Assembly: GCA_023666945.1 (NCBI GenBank)
Contig: JAMPAY010000008.1
Location: 39,921 to 103,920, forward strand
Source of the DNA: Paludibacter sp.
GTDB lineage: Bacteria > Bacteroidota > Bacteroidia > Bacteroidales > Paludibacteraceae
DNA length: 64,000 bases
Reading direction: 5' to 3'
Every line of letters begins with the position of its first letter. The stretch's first letter is position 1. The position numbers were made by a program, and so were the translations under genes. Below are positions 44,581 through 53,978 of this stretch, in pieces. The notes beneath the pieces are model-generated. The model saw only the letters and a program-made list of their open reading frames with translations. It was not told the origin of the DNA and did no database searches.

Positions 44581-44611
44581 TTTGGGTGTTTCTTTTTTTT
44601 GTATAACTTTG
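44581..44611 (+). promoter_or_regulatory. Promoter of the GIN-domain lipoprotein gene
   Basis: TTTG (44581-44584), 19 nt, TAACTTTG (44604-44611). It lies inside a longer possible reading frame and so supports the start at 44654. Confidence 0.6.
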
Positions 44612-44653
44612 CACACACAAACGCCAACAAAAATCATATACAGAAGACGAACC

Positions 44654-45382
44654 ATGAAACATACCTCTCTTTTACTCTGCTTGGTTGCAATCTTAAACAC
44701 TTCGTGTAACAAAATATCCATTACATATGCCGGAATTAACGAAACGCAAGTAATAGGCATTTCCGACACATATCGTGAAATTTCTGTTTCTCATGGTATT
44801 GATGCGGAGTTCAGCCCGGAGATTACAGAAGCGCAAGTAATATCAGACAAAAATCTTATGCCATACATTACAACAAGCGTGCGTAACGGCAAACTAACCA
44901 TACAATACAACAAACAATTGTTTTTACACGGGCATACAGCACAATCGGACTTTGTTACCTTAGTTAAGTTACCCTATCAGCCCAACCTTACCGAGATTAA
45001 CCTTGCCAACAGTTCTACCCTATATATAAAAGGAAACCTACCCTCACTTGACATTAAACTACAAAATGGCTCAACCTTATATATAGATGGTGACTGCACA
45101 GATATTGAAGCAGAACTCCATAACGGATCGCAGTTGTATCCCAATGGTAAATTCCTGACAGCAGAACTAAAACTGCACAATGGAAGTATTATTGGTGATG
45201 GGACATACAGTATGATTGTAAAAGATGTAGAGGCTGATTTCTACAACGGAAGTATGATGCGTTGTACCGCAGACAATGCTATATTCAGAGGCAGCATGCA
45301 CAATGGCAGTATTCTTCGATACCGCGGAATTGCCACTTTTGATATAGACCTTTATAACGACTCCAAAATTCTGCAGGACTAA
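44654..45382 (+). CDS. Lipoprotein with a DUF2807 (GIN head-domain) fold
   Basis: A 242-residue protein with a lipoprotein signal (MKHTSLLLCLVAILNTSC, Cys at residue 18). The rest is the DUF2807/GIN pattern: ISVSHGIDAEFSPEI, then LKLPYQPNLTEINLANSSTLYIKGNLPSLDIKLQNGSTLYIDG-type short right-handed beta-helix repeats in which N-G-S occurs in nearly every turn (QNGS, HNGS, YNGS, HNGS). The family is linked to surface adhesion by annotation only. The start was chosen after the promoter. Confidence 0.8.
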   Translation: MKHTSLLLCLVAILNTSCNKISITYAGINETQVIGISDTYREISVSHGIDAEFSPEITEAQVISDKNLMPYITTSVRNGKLTIQYNKQLFLHGHTAQSDFVTLVKLPYQPNLTEINLANSSTLYIKGNLPSLDIKLQNGSTLYIDGDCTDIEAELHNGSQLYPNGKFLTAELKLHNGSIIGDGTYSMIVKDVEADFYNGSMMRCTADNAIFRGSMHNGSILRYRGIATFDIDLYNDSKILQD

Positions 45383-45400
45383 CATTATAAAAATTAGTCT

Positions 45401-46438
45401 TCACAGATTGAACAAGAAATCGAGTGCCTCGTAGATTTCTTCCTTTGTTGCCGACTGATTCAGCCGGCAATTCCCCACATTACGTAATAAGGTGAATGAT
45501 ATTTGTTCGGGTGATGCGTTCTTTTTGTCGTGTTTCATGAGTTCGAATAACTGCTCATACTTTTGACAAGGACAGAGCGGTTTACCATAGTATTCTTTCA
45601 TGAAAGTAACCACTTGCGACAATATCTGCCGAGGAAAATCAAGTTTGATAACAGAGAGATATAATTCAGCCACCATTCCATACATAACTGCATATCCGTG
45701 TAACATTGGTTGATTGGTAGTGAACGAAAAGCTCTCCAACGCATGCCCGACAGTGTGTCCGAAATTGAGCGTCTTGCGCAATCCTTCTTCTTTAGGGTCT
45801 TGCTCAACGATATAGTTCTTGATATCCATGCTTCGTTCCAACAAACCTGCGAGTCGTTCCCAATTGACCGCTTCAACATTAAAAGCGAGTATCTGCGACA
45901 GTTCCAATGGTGATGCAACAAGAGCATGTTTGAGCATTTCCGCAAACCCTGAAAGGAATTGTTGCTGCGGCAACGTCTGCAAAAAAGGTGTATAGACAAT
46001 GGTGTGTACAGGTGCAGAGAAGATTCCTATTTCGTTTTTCAGTCCACGATAATCGAAACCTGTTTTCCCTCCGGTGGCAGCATCGACAACCGCCAAGAGA
46101 GTGGTAGGAATATTGACATAAGGAATACCTCGTTTAAACGTAGCGGCAGCAAAGCCTCCCATATCGGTCAACACACCTCCTCCCAAGATAAGTAACAGAG
46201 ACGAACGTGTAGCCCCATTCTCAATGAGAAAATCCCATATACATTGTACGGTTTCCAACGTTTTCGAAGACTCTCCCGCCTGCAAACAAAGGATATGTTC
46301 CGGTACGAAAGTCAACGTCTTTTCCAACTCCGACAGGCAGAATTGCCGAGTATTAGTATCGACCAAAACATAGATTTGCTCAGGCGCAGACAGTGCCGTC
46401 ATTTCCCGTAACGTCAAATCCAAATCATCGGTAATCAT
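45401..46438 (-). CDS. aroB: 3-dehydroquinate synthase
   Basis: A 345-residue enzyme of the shikimate pathway that cyclises DAHP to 3-dehydroquinate. NAD-binding region LGGGVLTDMGGFAAATFKRGIPYVNIPTTLL and the substrate segment VDAATGGKTGFD; zinc-binding positions in GFAEMLKHAL and the pair LNFGHTVGHALES and M-L-H-G-Y-A-V-M-Y-G. Slightly shorter than many AroB proteins, mainly at the N-terminus. An upstream in-frame ATG was rejected because a promoter -7 box lies between it and this start. It converges on the lipoprotein gene with an 18-nt gap. Confidence 0.95.
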   Translation of the reverse strand: MITDDLDLTLREMTALSAPEQIYVLVDTNTRQFCLSELEKTLTFVPEHILCLQAGESSKTLETVQCIWDFLIENGATRSSLLLILGGGVLTDMGGFAAATFKRGIPYVNIPTTLLAVVDAATGGKTGFDYRGLKNEIGIFSAPVHTIVYTPFLQTLPQQQFLSGFAEMLKHALVASPLELSQILAFNVEAVNWERLAGLLERSMDIKNYIVEQDPKEEGLRKTLNFGHTVGHALESFSFTTNQPMLHGYAVMYGMVAELYLSVIKLDFPRQILSQVVTFMKEYYGKPLCPCQKYEQLFELMKHDKKNASPEQISFTLLRNVGNCRLNQSATKEEIYEALDFLFNL

Positions 46439-46470
46439 TGTCAAAAAAGGGTATTTTACAGCCCACGCTG

Positions 46471-46478
46471 CAAAGGTA
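46471..46478 (-). promoter_or_regulatory. -7 element of aroB
   Basis: TACCTTTG on the minus strand, 32 nt upstream of the aroB start. Confidence 0.55.
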
Positions 46479-46607
46479 CAAAAAATATAAGACATGCAGA
46501 ACATATCTCCATAAGAAGAAACAGCCTCCACCCCATATATGAACCATCCGATTAGTCCGTTTATATTTAGGCAACGGCTGTATGATCGTAGCAGCAGAAA
46601 TCTCTAA

Positions 46608-46639
46608 TTTGCACAAGTGGCATATTTTTTGTACTTTTG
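46608..46639 (+). promoter_or_regulatory. Promoter of the thioredoxin-antiporter-epimerase-helicase unit
   Basis: TTTG (46608-46611), 20 nt, TACTTTTG (46632-46639), 23 nt before the thioredoxin start. Confidence 0.7.
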
Positions 46640-46662
46640 CACATTGGAAAATTTGCCCGAAT

Positions 46663-47085
46663 ATGAAAACAAGACTTATCTTATTATGCAGCATACTGAC
46701 GCTTACTTTTTTAACATCACAAGCAGAAGAAGTTCAGTATTTGACTACCAAAGATTTTAAAGAAAAAGTGTTTGACTACAGCAGTGAAACCACTTGGAAA
46801 TACAAAGGAAAGAAACCCTGCATCATTGACTTTTACACAACATGGTGCGGTCCGTGCAAGCGCCTTGCTCCCATTATGGAAGAGTTGGCCAAGGAATATG
46901 GCGACCAAATAGTAGTTTACAAGGTAGATACCGAAAAAGAGCGTGAGTTAGCACAATACTTTGGTATAAGCAGTATTCCCACCTTGCTATTCTGCCCCAT
47001 AGGCAGTAACCCGCAAGTAGCACAAGGAGCACTCCCCAAAAACACGTTGGAACAAGCCATAAAGCAAGTACTTTTACCCAAATAA
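46663..47085 (+). CDS. Periplasmic thioredoxin-like protein
   Basis: A 140-residue protein: signal peptide (MKTRLILLCSILTLTFLTSQA), then a thioredoxin fold with the redox motif W-C-G-P-C (residues 61-65) in I-I-D-F-Y-T-T-W-C-G-P-C-K-R-L-A-P, the cis-Pro loop I-S-S-I-P-T-L-L-F, and the closing helix. It probably serves thiol-disulfide exchange in the periplasm. The start after the promoter box gives a clear signal peptide, unlike the longer frame. It is followed after 13 nt by the antiporter gene. Confidence 0.9.
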   Translation: MKTRLILLCSILTLTFLTSQAEEVQYLTTKDFKEKVFDYSSETTWKYKGKKPCIIDFYTTWCGPCKRLAPIMEELAKEYGDQIVVYKVDTEKERELAQYFGISSIPTLLFCPIGSNPQVAQGALPKNTLEQAIKQVLLPK

Positions 47086-47098
47086 ACCAAACGTCCGC

Positions 47099-48682
47099 AT
47101 GAGTGTTGAATTGGTTTTATTAGTACTATCTTTGCTCTTTTTTGCCAGTATCATGACTGACAAGATTGGGTACAAATTCGGTGTTCCCGCCTTGTTGTTA
47201 TTTTTATTGGTGGGAATGTTATTCGGCAGCGACGGATTGGGTATTCAATTCAACAACATCTCTTTAGCACAAGCGATAGGTACATGTTCGCTATGCGTGA
47301 TACTATTTTCGGGCGGTATGGATACCAAGTTGCAGGAAATGCGTCCCGTATTGGCACCCGGATTGACCTTAGCGACTATGGGTGTATTGCTGACCGCAGG
47401 TATAACGGGTGTATTGATATGGCTCATTTTGGGTTGGACACATAGAGGTGCGGAAGTAGGATTGGTAACATCTTTGCTGATGGCCGCCACGATGTCGTCG
47501 ACCGATTCTGCATCCGTATTCTCCATATTGCGCAATAAAGGCGTACGGTTAAAACACGACCTAAAGCCCATGTTGGAATTGGAAAGCGGCAGTAACGATC
47601 CCATGGCATATGTATTGACCACCACATTGATAGGGGTTGCCACGGCCGGCGAGATACCCAACATTGCCGGTTTAGTTTTTCTTGTTTTGATGCAATTGAT
47701 CATTGGTGCCGCTACCGGTTTCTTATTAGGAAAACTGATGGTGTGGATAATGAATAAAGTGACGATAAGTAACGACTCTCTGTATCCCATTTGGGTTCTA
47801 ACCGCTTGTATTTTTATATTTTCTTCGACCTATTTTTTGCAAGGTAACAGTTATTTGGCTGTGTATATAGGAGGTTTGGTGATAGGTAACAGTAAGTTTA
47901 CTCACAAGCGCAGTACCATGGGATTCTTTGACGGATTGAGTTGGCTATGTCAGTTGCTGATGTTCTTAACATTAGGGCTATTAGTAGAGCCTCACAAACT
48001 TATCAAAGTAGCCATTCCCGGCTTAGTAGTGAGTGTGGTAATGGTATTTATATCCCGTCCGTTGAGTGTATTTATTTCGCTTCTTCCATTCCGTAAGATT
48101 GACTTTAAAGATAAGTTATTCGTAAGTTGGGTAGGTTTGCGCGGTGCAGTGCCTATCATATTTGCCATATTGTGTATGGCAGAAGGAGTGGAGCATGCCG
48201 ACCTGATATTTAACATCGTATTCTTTTGCACCTTGCTTTCGCTAATAGTGCAAGGCACATCGTTACCTGCCATGGCCCGCATATTAGGCGTTGCAGATAA
48301 GCCCAAGGAACTCAAAAAGCCTGTCAATTTTGATATAGACCTACCGGAAGAGATAAAATCGGTTGCGACAGAGATACAAGTTACTCATGACATGCTTGAG
48401 CATGGTAATAAACTGATGGATATGGGTTTTCCTCAGAATACGCTCGTGATTATGGTGAAACGGCAGAACAACTTCTTTGTACCCACGGGCAAATCGGTAT
48501 TGTTAGACGGCGATGCACTGCTTGTTATTACCGATAACGAAGAAACTCTGCAAGAGACGTATGCAAAGATAGAACAGAAAAAGCGGTGGAAACCCGTATT
48601 TATAGACAACACATACGATTTTGTAAAGGAATACGTACGTATGGTACAGGAAAACCGCAAATTACGACAGAAACAAAACTAA
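47099..48682 (+). CDS. Potassium/proton antiporter, CPA1 NhaP2-type
   Basis: A 527-residue membrane protein with about 12-13 helices followed by a cytoplasmic regulatory TrkA-C (RCK_C) domain (about residues 400-510: VATEIQVTHDMLEHGNKLMDMGFPQNTLVIMVKR and SVLLDGDALLVITD). Transport-domain motifs include KFGVPALLLFLLVGMLFG, the helix with SSTDSASVFSILR and LESGSNDPMAYVL (ion-binding Asp), and FVSWVGLRGAVPIIFA. It would exchange K+ for H+ across the inner membrane, protecting against osmotic or pH stress. Confidence 0.9.
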   Translation: MSVELVLLVLSLLFFASIMTDKIGYKFGVPALLLFLLVGMLFGSDGLGIQFNNISLAQAIGTCSLCVILFSGGMDTKLQEMRPVLAPGLTLATMGVLLTAGITGVLIWLILGWTHRGAEVGLVTSLLMAATMSSTDSASVFSILRNKGVRLKHDLKPMLELESGSNDPMAYVLTTTLIGVATAGEIPNIAGLVFLVLMQLIIGAATGFLLGKLMVWIMNKVTISNDSLYPIWVLTACIFIFSSTYFLQGNSYLAVYIGGLVIGNSKFTHKRSTMGFFDGLSWLCQLLMFLTLGLLVEPHKLIKVAIPGLVVSVVMVFISRPLSVFISLLPFRKIDFKDKLFVSWVGLRGAVPIIFAILCMAEGVEHADLIFNIVFFCTLLSLIVQGTSLPAMARILGVADKPKELKKPVNFDIDLPEEIKSVATEIQVTHDMLEHGNKLMDMGFPQNTLVIMVKRQNNFFVPTGKSVLLDGDALLVITDNEETLQETYAKIEQKKRWKPVFIDNTYDFVKEYVRMVQENRKLRQKQN

Positions 48683-48692
48683 ACATACATAG

Positions 48693-50162
48693 ATGAAAAC
48701 AACGGTATTTCTCACCGGCGCGACCGGCACCATGGGGTGGGCCGGATTGCAAGAGTTGCTTAAATATCCGGAAAACTACGATATTCGCATACTTGCCCGT
48801 CCAAGCAAGAAAAACAAAGAAAAACTGGCCCCATTGGCAGATAAATTGAGCATAATTTGGGGCGATTTGACATGCTACGAAGACGTATTGCAAGGTGTAA
48901 CGGGTTCTGATATAGTTCTTCATGTAGGCGGTATGGTGAGCCCTCAAGCCGATCATCGTCCGAAAACGACCCGTCGCATCAACATAAGCAGTGCTATCAA
49001 TGTACGTGATGCCGTATTGGCCCAGAAAGACAATCAACCCAAAGTTGTATATATCGGTTCGGTAGCCCAAATGGGGGATCGTCGCGAACCTTTGCACTGG
49101 GGACGTACCGGTGATCCGATTTGCCCCTCTCCCTACGACCACTATGGCATGACCAAAGCCGAAGGAGAACGCATTATTACCGATTCTGGAATAAAGCAAT
49201 GGGTAAGTTTACGCCAATCGGGCATATTGCATGCAGGCATATTAAAAAACTACGACCCTATAATGTTCCACGTGCCAATTAGAGGCGTATTGGAGTGGGC
49301 GACATTGGAAGATTCGGGGCGTTTATTGGAACGTGTATGCCGGAATGATGTACCTGAAACCTTTTGGAAACGCTACTACAACATAGGCAGCGGTGAAGCT
49401 TACCGACTGACCAACTATGAATTTGAAAGTTTGATGTTTGAAGTGATAGGTTGCCCCCCCCCCGAGAAAATGTTTGAAACCAAGTGGTTTACGACCCGCA
49501 ACTTTCATGGAATGTGGTATGTTGACAGCGATATATTGGAAGATTACCTGCACTTTCGCGGGAACATCCCCGTAAAGGACTACTTCCGTCAGTTAGCAAA
49601 GTCGGTTCCACGCATATCTCATGTAGCGAAACTGATACCTCATATAGTAAAAGCCGCAATGATGCCGATGGCCTACAAGAAAGGCGAAGGTACGCAAGAC
49701 TGGATAAAAAGCAACAACCAACAGCGCATAGCCGCTTTTTATGGCAGCATAGAGGAATATAACTCCATCCCTGATTGGAAAGATTACGATACTTCCCGCA
49801 ACTCCGAAACACCCGTACTGCTTGACCATGGTTATGACGAAAGCAAGCCTATGGAGGATTTCACCATAGAAGACATGCAACGTGCAGCCGCATTTCGCGG
49901 CGGTCTCTGCTTAAGTAGCGAAATGCAGAAAGGTGACTGGGATACTCAATTAGAGTGGAAAAGTGCAGAGGGACACATTTTCAAAGCCTCTCCTCGCCTG
50001 ATTCTGTTAGGCGGACATTGGAGTCCGAGCGAACAGCCCACTCCTTGGCGATATGACCAAGTGGCACGTATCAATCCGTTTTTCGGTCAACTATGGACAC
50101 CTCTGCACAATCCGGACGAAGACAATGTTTACGATGAGCATATTTTTGACGGTTGGGAATAA
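48693..50162 (+). CDS. NAD-dependent epimerase/dehydratase family protein
   Basis: A 489-residue protein. The first ~300 residues are an extended short-chain dehydrogenase: nucleotide-binding FLTGATGTMGWAGLQEL (residues ~5-21), a D-I-V-L-H-V-G-G-M strand, V-Y-I-G-S-V-A-Q-M, and the catalytic Y-x3-K in YDHYGMTKAEGE. The C-terminal ~180 residues (from about A-F-Y-G-S-I-E-E-Y) form an extra region not present in sugar epimerases and of unknown role. The product may be an oxidoreductase of envelope metabolism; the substrate is not evident. Third gene of the unit. Confidence 0.8.
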   Translation: MKTTVFLTGATGTMGWAGLQELLKYPENYDIRILARPSKKNKEKLAPLADKLSIIWGDLTCYEDVLQGVTGSDIVLHVGGMVSPQADHRPKTTRRINISSAINVRDAVLAQKDNQPKVVYIGSVAQMGDRREPLHWGRTGDPICPSPYDHYGMTKAEGERIITDSGIKQWVSLRQSGILHAGILKNYDPIMFHVPIRGVLEWATLEDSGRLLERVCRNDVPETFWKRYYNIGSGEAYRLTNYEFESLMFEVIGCPPPEKMFETKWFTTRNFHGMWYVDSDILEDYLHFRGNIPVKDYFRQLAKSVPRISHVAKLIPHIVKAAMMPMAYKKGEGTQDWIKSNNQQRIAAFYGSIEEYNSIPDWKDYDTSRNSETPVLLDHGYDESKPMEDFTIEDMQRAAAFRGGLCLSSEMQKGDWDTQLEWKSAEGHIFKASPRLILLGGHWSPSEQPTPWRYDQVARINPFFGQLWTPLHNPDEDNVYDEHIFDGWE

Positions 50163-50182
50163 CAAAAAAATAGAGAATCTAC

Positions 50183-51451
50183 ATGTACTTTGACGAACTA
50201 CCTTTAGAAGATGAGATATTAGACGGTTTGGACGCAATGCATTTTGAAGAATGCACTCCGGTGCAAGCAGAAACCATTCCGGTGATATTAGATGGTCAGG
50301 ATGTGATATCGTGTGCACAAACCGGCACCGGCAAAACCGCGGCCTATATACTCCCATTGCTGAACAATCTGCTTACCGACAACCACGACCCGCATGGGGT
50401 AAATGCCATAATAATGGCACCCACACGTGAATTGGCTCAGCAGATAGACCAACAGATGCAGGGATTTTCTTATTTTCTGCCATTCTCTTCAGTGGCCGTA
50501 TATGGGGGTAATGACGGCAACGCATGGGATACACAAAAACGCGGTTTGACCCAAGGCGCAGACATTGTAGTAGCCACCCCGGGACGCTTATTGTCACATA
50601 TGAACGTCTACAAAATAGACTTCTCAAAAGTACGCTATTTCATCTTGGATGAAGCAGACCGCATGCTTGACATGGGATTCTTTGACGACATTATGACGAT
50701 TGTTCGCCAACTCCCCCAAGCGCGGCAAACCATTCTTTTCTCAGCCACCATGCCCAAGCAATTGCGTGCCTTAGCCAAAACGTTTATGAACAATCCGACA
50801 GAGGTGAACATTGCCATTTCTCGTCCTCCCGAATCCATACGCCAAAGGGCATGTGTATGCTATGAAACACAAAAGTTGAAAATTGTAGAAAACATATTAG
50901 CCGGCAAGCAACTGAAAAAGGTTATTCTGTTTGTAGGCAAAAAGCAGAAAGTGAAAGAACTCTATCAGCATCTTCGCCATAAAAAGATAGAAGCACGTCA
51001 GATGCACTCCGACCTTGATCAGAAAGAGCGCGATGAAGTGATGTTGGATTTCCGTAACGGCAAAGTAGATATATTGGTAGCCACAGACATTGTGTCGCGC
51101 GGCATAGACGTAGATGATATTCCGTTGGTTATCAATTACGATGTTCCGCGCGATGCAGAAGACTATGTACACCGCATAGGCCGAACGGCTCGTGCCGAAT
51201 CGGACGGAGAGGCTATTACCTTAGTATCTGAAAAAGATCAATTATTCTTTTCACGCATAGAGAATTTTCTGAACAAAAGTATAGAGCGTTTACCCGTTCC
51301 CACAGAATTGGGAGATACTCCACCTTATAATCCGCAACCATCCCACAAAGGCAAACGAAACACCCAAGGCAGAAGTAACAAAAACAAACGACAAAGCAAC
51401 CATAACTACCACCCAAAGAAACAACGTCCGAACCATAATACGGAACAATAG
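50183..51451 (+). CDS. DEAD-box RNA helicase (RhlE-like)
   Basis: A 422-residue helicase with complete motifs: Q motif region E-E-C-T-P-V-Q-A-E-T-I-P, Walker A AQTGTGKTAA, P-T-R-E-L-A, T-P-G-R-L, DEAD in FILDEADRMLDMGF, S-A-T, and the second domain with VATDIVSRGIDVDDIPLVIN and HRIGRTAR. The C-terminal ~45 residues are short, basic and rich in N, K and R, as in RhlE-type helicases acting on ribosome assembly or mRNA decay. Last gene of the four-gene unit, 20 nt after the epimerase gene. Confidence 0.94.
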   Translation: MYFDELPLEDEILDGLDAMHFEECTPVQAETIPVILDGQDVISCAQTGTGKTAAYILPLLNNLLTDNHDPHGVNAIIMAPTRELAQQIDQQMQGFSYFLPFSSVAVYGGNDGNAWDTQKRGLTQGADIVVATPGRLLSHMNVYKIDFSKVRYFILDEADRMLDMGFFDDIMTIVRQLPQARQTILFSATMPKQLRALAKTFMNNPTEVNIAISRPPESIRQRACVCYETQKLKIVENILAGKQLKKVILFVGKKQKVKELYQHLRHKKIEARQMHSDLDQKERDEVMLDFRNGKVDILVATDIVSRGIDVDDIPLVINYDVPRDAEDYVHRIGRTARAESDGEAITLVSEKDQLFFSRIENFLNKSIERLPVPTELGDTPPYNPQPSHKGKRNTQGRSNKNKRQSNHNYHPKKQRPNHNTEQ

Positions 51452-51538
51452 CGAAAAGATATTTCCGTACATTTGTAGTAGCTCATTTCAGCAGACTTGT
51501 AACGTCTTCATCGTATACCACGACATCGCAATTCGGTG

Positions 51539-52555
51539 TCATCGGGATAATTGTTGTTGTTCTTGTCGGCGTATACGAAGTTGTTGCAAATAATAATTGA
51601 GATTCACTTTCTGCTGAAGTGCGTAAGCGGATTTGAGTTTACCAAAAGTATCTATTGCCCTTTGCGCCCATTGTATGGCTGTTTCCAAATCGCCTACTAT
51701 TTCGGAAGTAACAGCGATGTTGGCCGCGGCATAGGCTTTGGTCTGTTTATCTTTGTTTTGATAAGCCTCTTCCCAATACCGAATGGCTTCTGCCCATCGT
51801 TGACGCGTAAACGATTGCATTCCCGCTTTGATAAGGTTGTTATCATTCTCGTAGAAATATCGGTCCACCGTTTCCCACTGCGGCACAAATGCAGCCGCAA
51901 AACGTTCACCTACATATGCAGCCATATCGAGCAATGCCGTCTGCCTATCGGGCAACTCGGATAGTGCTTGTTCGCGTGTATATGCTTGTGCTTCCCAATA
52001 AAGTGTATCGGTGAAGACATAGTCGACCGTTTTGGCCGTCTGATAATATAACGTCCATGCACAAGTGGAATATGCGGCTAATGAAGCATAAAAGCCCCCT
52101 TCTTCCAAAGGGAAACTTTCCAAAGCATCGAAAAGCACGTTACGATTGCAGACCAGAAGAGCATCGGACTGATAGTCGTTACACAATGCGGCTATTTGCT
52201 CTTGCGAAAGCGGCATAGTCCGATAGAAGTTATCTGTTTGGTTCTGCGATATTTCCAATAATCCGACATTATGAAAGATATCCGATTGCTCCAAGGTTTC
52301 CGTTACGGCAAACAACATGTATGCTGTAGCTTGTTGCAAATTGATTTCGACATTACCTGCAGCATAACCATCCGTCAATACGGAATGCCCGAAAGACATA
52401 GGTTGCGGGATCGTATTGTTAACGATTAACAAGCTATGTATCTCTTGCGGAAAATTACGTTCTGCCGGACGCAGTACATCAAGCGTTGTGTGCCATTGTT
52501 GTGCATTCAGCAACAAGGAGCAAAGCAGCAATGCTATTGACAGATAGCGTTTCAT
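51539..52555 (-). CDS. DUF6340 family secreted protein
   Basis: A 338-residue protein with an N-terminal signal peptide (MKRYLSIALLLCSLLLNA), then the opening typical of DUF6340 (V-L-R-P-A-E-R-N-F-P-Q-E-I-H-S-L-L-I-V-N-N). The C-terminal ~90 residues are TPR-like (RQRWAEAIRYWEEAYQNKDKQTKAYAAANIAVTSEIVGDLETA). The function is unknown; such proteins are common in Bacteroidales envelopes. Its start overlaps the stop of the methyltransferase gene by 4 nt, so the two are cotranscribed. Confidence 0.75.
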   Translation of the reverse strand: MKRYLSIALLLCSLLLNAQQWHTTLDVLRPAERNFPQEIHSLLIVNNTIPQPMSFGHSVLTDGYAAGNVEINLQQATAYMLFAVTETLEQSDIFHNVGLLEISQNQTDNFYRTMPLSQEQIAALCNDYQSDALLVCNRNVLFDALESFPLEEGGFYASLAAYSTCAWTLYYQTAKTVDYVFTDTLYWEAQAYTREQALSELPDRQTALLDMAAYVGERFAAAFVPQWETVDRYFYENDNNLIKAGMQSFTRQRWAEAIRYWEEAYQNKDKQTKAYAAANIAVTSEIVGDLETAIQWAQRAIDTFGKLKSAYALQQKVNLNYYLQQLRIRRQEQQQLSR

Positions 52556-53916
52556 AGTTCGTTATCGGCATTTCCCAAAACATCGGCAGCTATTATTTGC
52601 CGACGGATTCTCCATTCTTTAGGATAGAGATTATTGCAATGATTACCCACATTCTTCACAAATCCCAAAGGAATACCCTGATATTTCATCAGGAGAATAC
52701 CCGCAGGACTATCCTGCAGATTAATTGCTTCCGTACGCAGATAAGCCAATGCCTGTTCCAAAGACAAATCGACAGAAGAAAAACGACTCGCCTCAAAGTC
52801 TTTTGCCAATGCCAAACTATGTTGCGGAACAATGGATTTCCCACGAATTTCCGCCACTCCGATTCCGATAGTAATGCAAATGAGTTGGCGGTGAATATAC
52901 TCAATCAGTTGCTTGTGTTTCAATGAATATGCCACTAAGAATCGGTCTTCTTTCTGTATACTCCACCATTCAGGGTGTTTCAGCCATTGCCAAGCCTCTT
53001 TCTCCACATCGGTCAATGGCATGGGCTTATTCTTATCTGCTTTTAATTTCAGCAAACGTACATGTTCGTTCTGCTTTCGCAGCACACAGAGAAAGAGCCC
53101 TTCTCCCTTGGTTTTATGCGGATAGAAATGATAGCCGACAGTTTCGGTTATCCCCCATTCTGATGGAGGATTAAGCGGCAATATTTCCGCTCCCAATTCG
53201 CTAATTATCCATTGAACGTTATCTTCGTTTTCAGAGGAATTATAGGTACACGTGGAATAAATCAATACCCCTCCGGGCTTCAATGCGTTCCACACATCCT
53301 GCAATATTTTTCGTTGTCGTTCGGCACAAGCAACTACATTTTGCGGACTCCATTCGTCGATGGCTTTTGCATCTTTGCGAAACATTCCTTCTCCTGAACA
53401 CGGTGCATCTACCAACATACAATCGAAAACACCTGCTAAACGTTCGCCTATTTCGGCAGGAGAGTTATGGGTTACAACCGTATTGCCATTGCCCCACTTC
53501 TGTATATTTTCAGAAAGGATAAACGCCCGTTGGCGTACCACTTCGTTGCTAACCAATAGCCCTTCAGCACCCAACCACTCGCTTATCAATGTGGATTTTC
53601 CTCCCGGTGCAGCACACAAATCCAACACAATGGCATCGTGAGCGACATAACGCTCCAAGGCCTGATAGAGGAACATGGATGAGGCTTCTTGTACATAGTA
53701 GCAACCGGCATGTAGCAAAGGATCGAGCGTAAACTGCGGACGTTCGGGAAGATAGTAACCATCGGGATGCCACGGAACGGGCAATTCATAACGCAACGAT
53801 ATTTTATGATTCACGCGCACACTCACAGGCACCTCTTTCTGCAAGGCATCAAGCAACATTTCGGCTTCTTCCCCCAGCATAGACTGGACTGATGATATAA
53901 ACTTCTCCGGCAACAT
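52552..53916 (-). CDS. rRNA (cytosine-C5)-methyltransferase, RsmF/NOL1-NOP2-Sun family
   Basis: A 454-residue SAM-dependent RNA methyltransferase. The N-terminal segment VPVSVRVNH and YVQEASSMF precede the Rossmann core: VLDLCAAPGGKSTLIS (SAM site), the first cysteine motif DAPCSGEGMFRKD, and the catalytic cysteine in IYSTCTYNSSENE. The C-terminal ~150 residues correspond to the extra domain found in RsmF-like enzymes (end: GNHCNNLYPKEWRIRR), suggesting 16S rRNA as substrate. Promoter elements are interleaved with those of the divergent uvrD/pcrA gene. Confidence 0.92.
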   Translation of the reverse strand: MLPEKFISSVQSMLGEEAEMLLDALQKEVPVSVRVNHKISLRYELPVPWHPDGYYLPERPQFTLDPLLHAGCYYVQEASSMFLYQALERYVAHDAIVLDLCAAPGGKSTLISEWLGAEGLLVSNEVVRQRAFILSENIQKWGNGNTVVTHNSPAEIGERLAGVFDCMLVDAPCSGEGMFRKDAKAIDEWSPQNVVACAERQRKILQDVWNALKPGGVLIYSTCTYNSSENEDNVQWIISELGAEILPLNPPSEWGITETVGYHFYPHKTKGEGLFLCVLRKQNEHVRLLKLKADKNKPMPLTDVEKEAWQWLKHPEWWSIQKEDRFLVAYSLKHKQLIEYIHRQLICITIGIGVAEIRGKSIVPQHSLALAKDFEASRFSSVDLSLEQALAYLRTEAINLQDSPAGILLMKYQGIPLGFVKNVGNHCNNLYPKEWRIRRQIIAADVLGNADNEL

Positions 53917-53930
53917 AATTATACTTCAAC

Positions 53931-53961
53931 TTGCAAAGGTAGTAAAAATATATTACATTTG
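53931..53961. promoter_or_regulatory. Interleaved divergent promoters, methyltransferase and uvrD/pcrA genes
   Basis: Plus strand: TTG (53931-53933), 20 nt, TACATTTG (53954-53961) for uvrD/pcrA. Minus strand: TACCTTTG (plus 53934-53941) for the methyltransferase gene, starting right beside the plus-strand -33. The two polymerases cannot bind at the same time. Confidence 0.65.
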
Positions 53962-53978
53962 CACACTTATTTTCGATT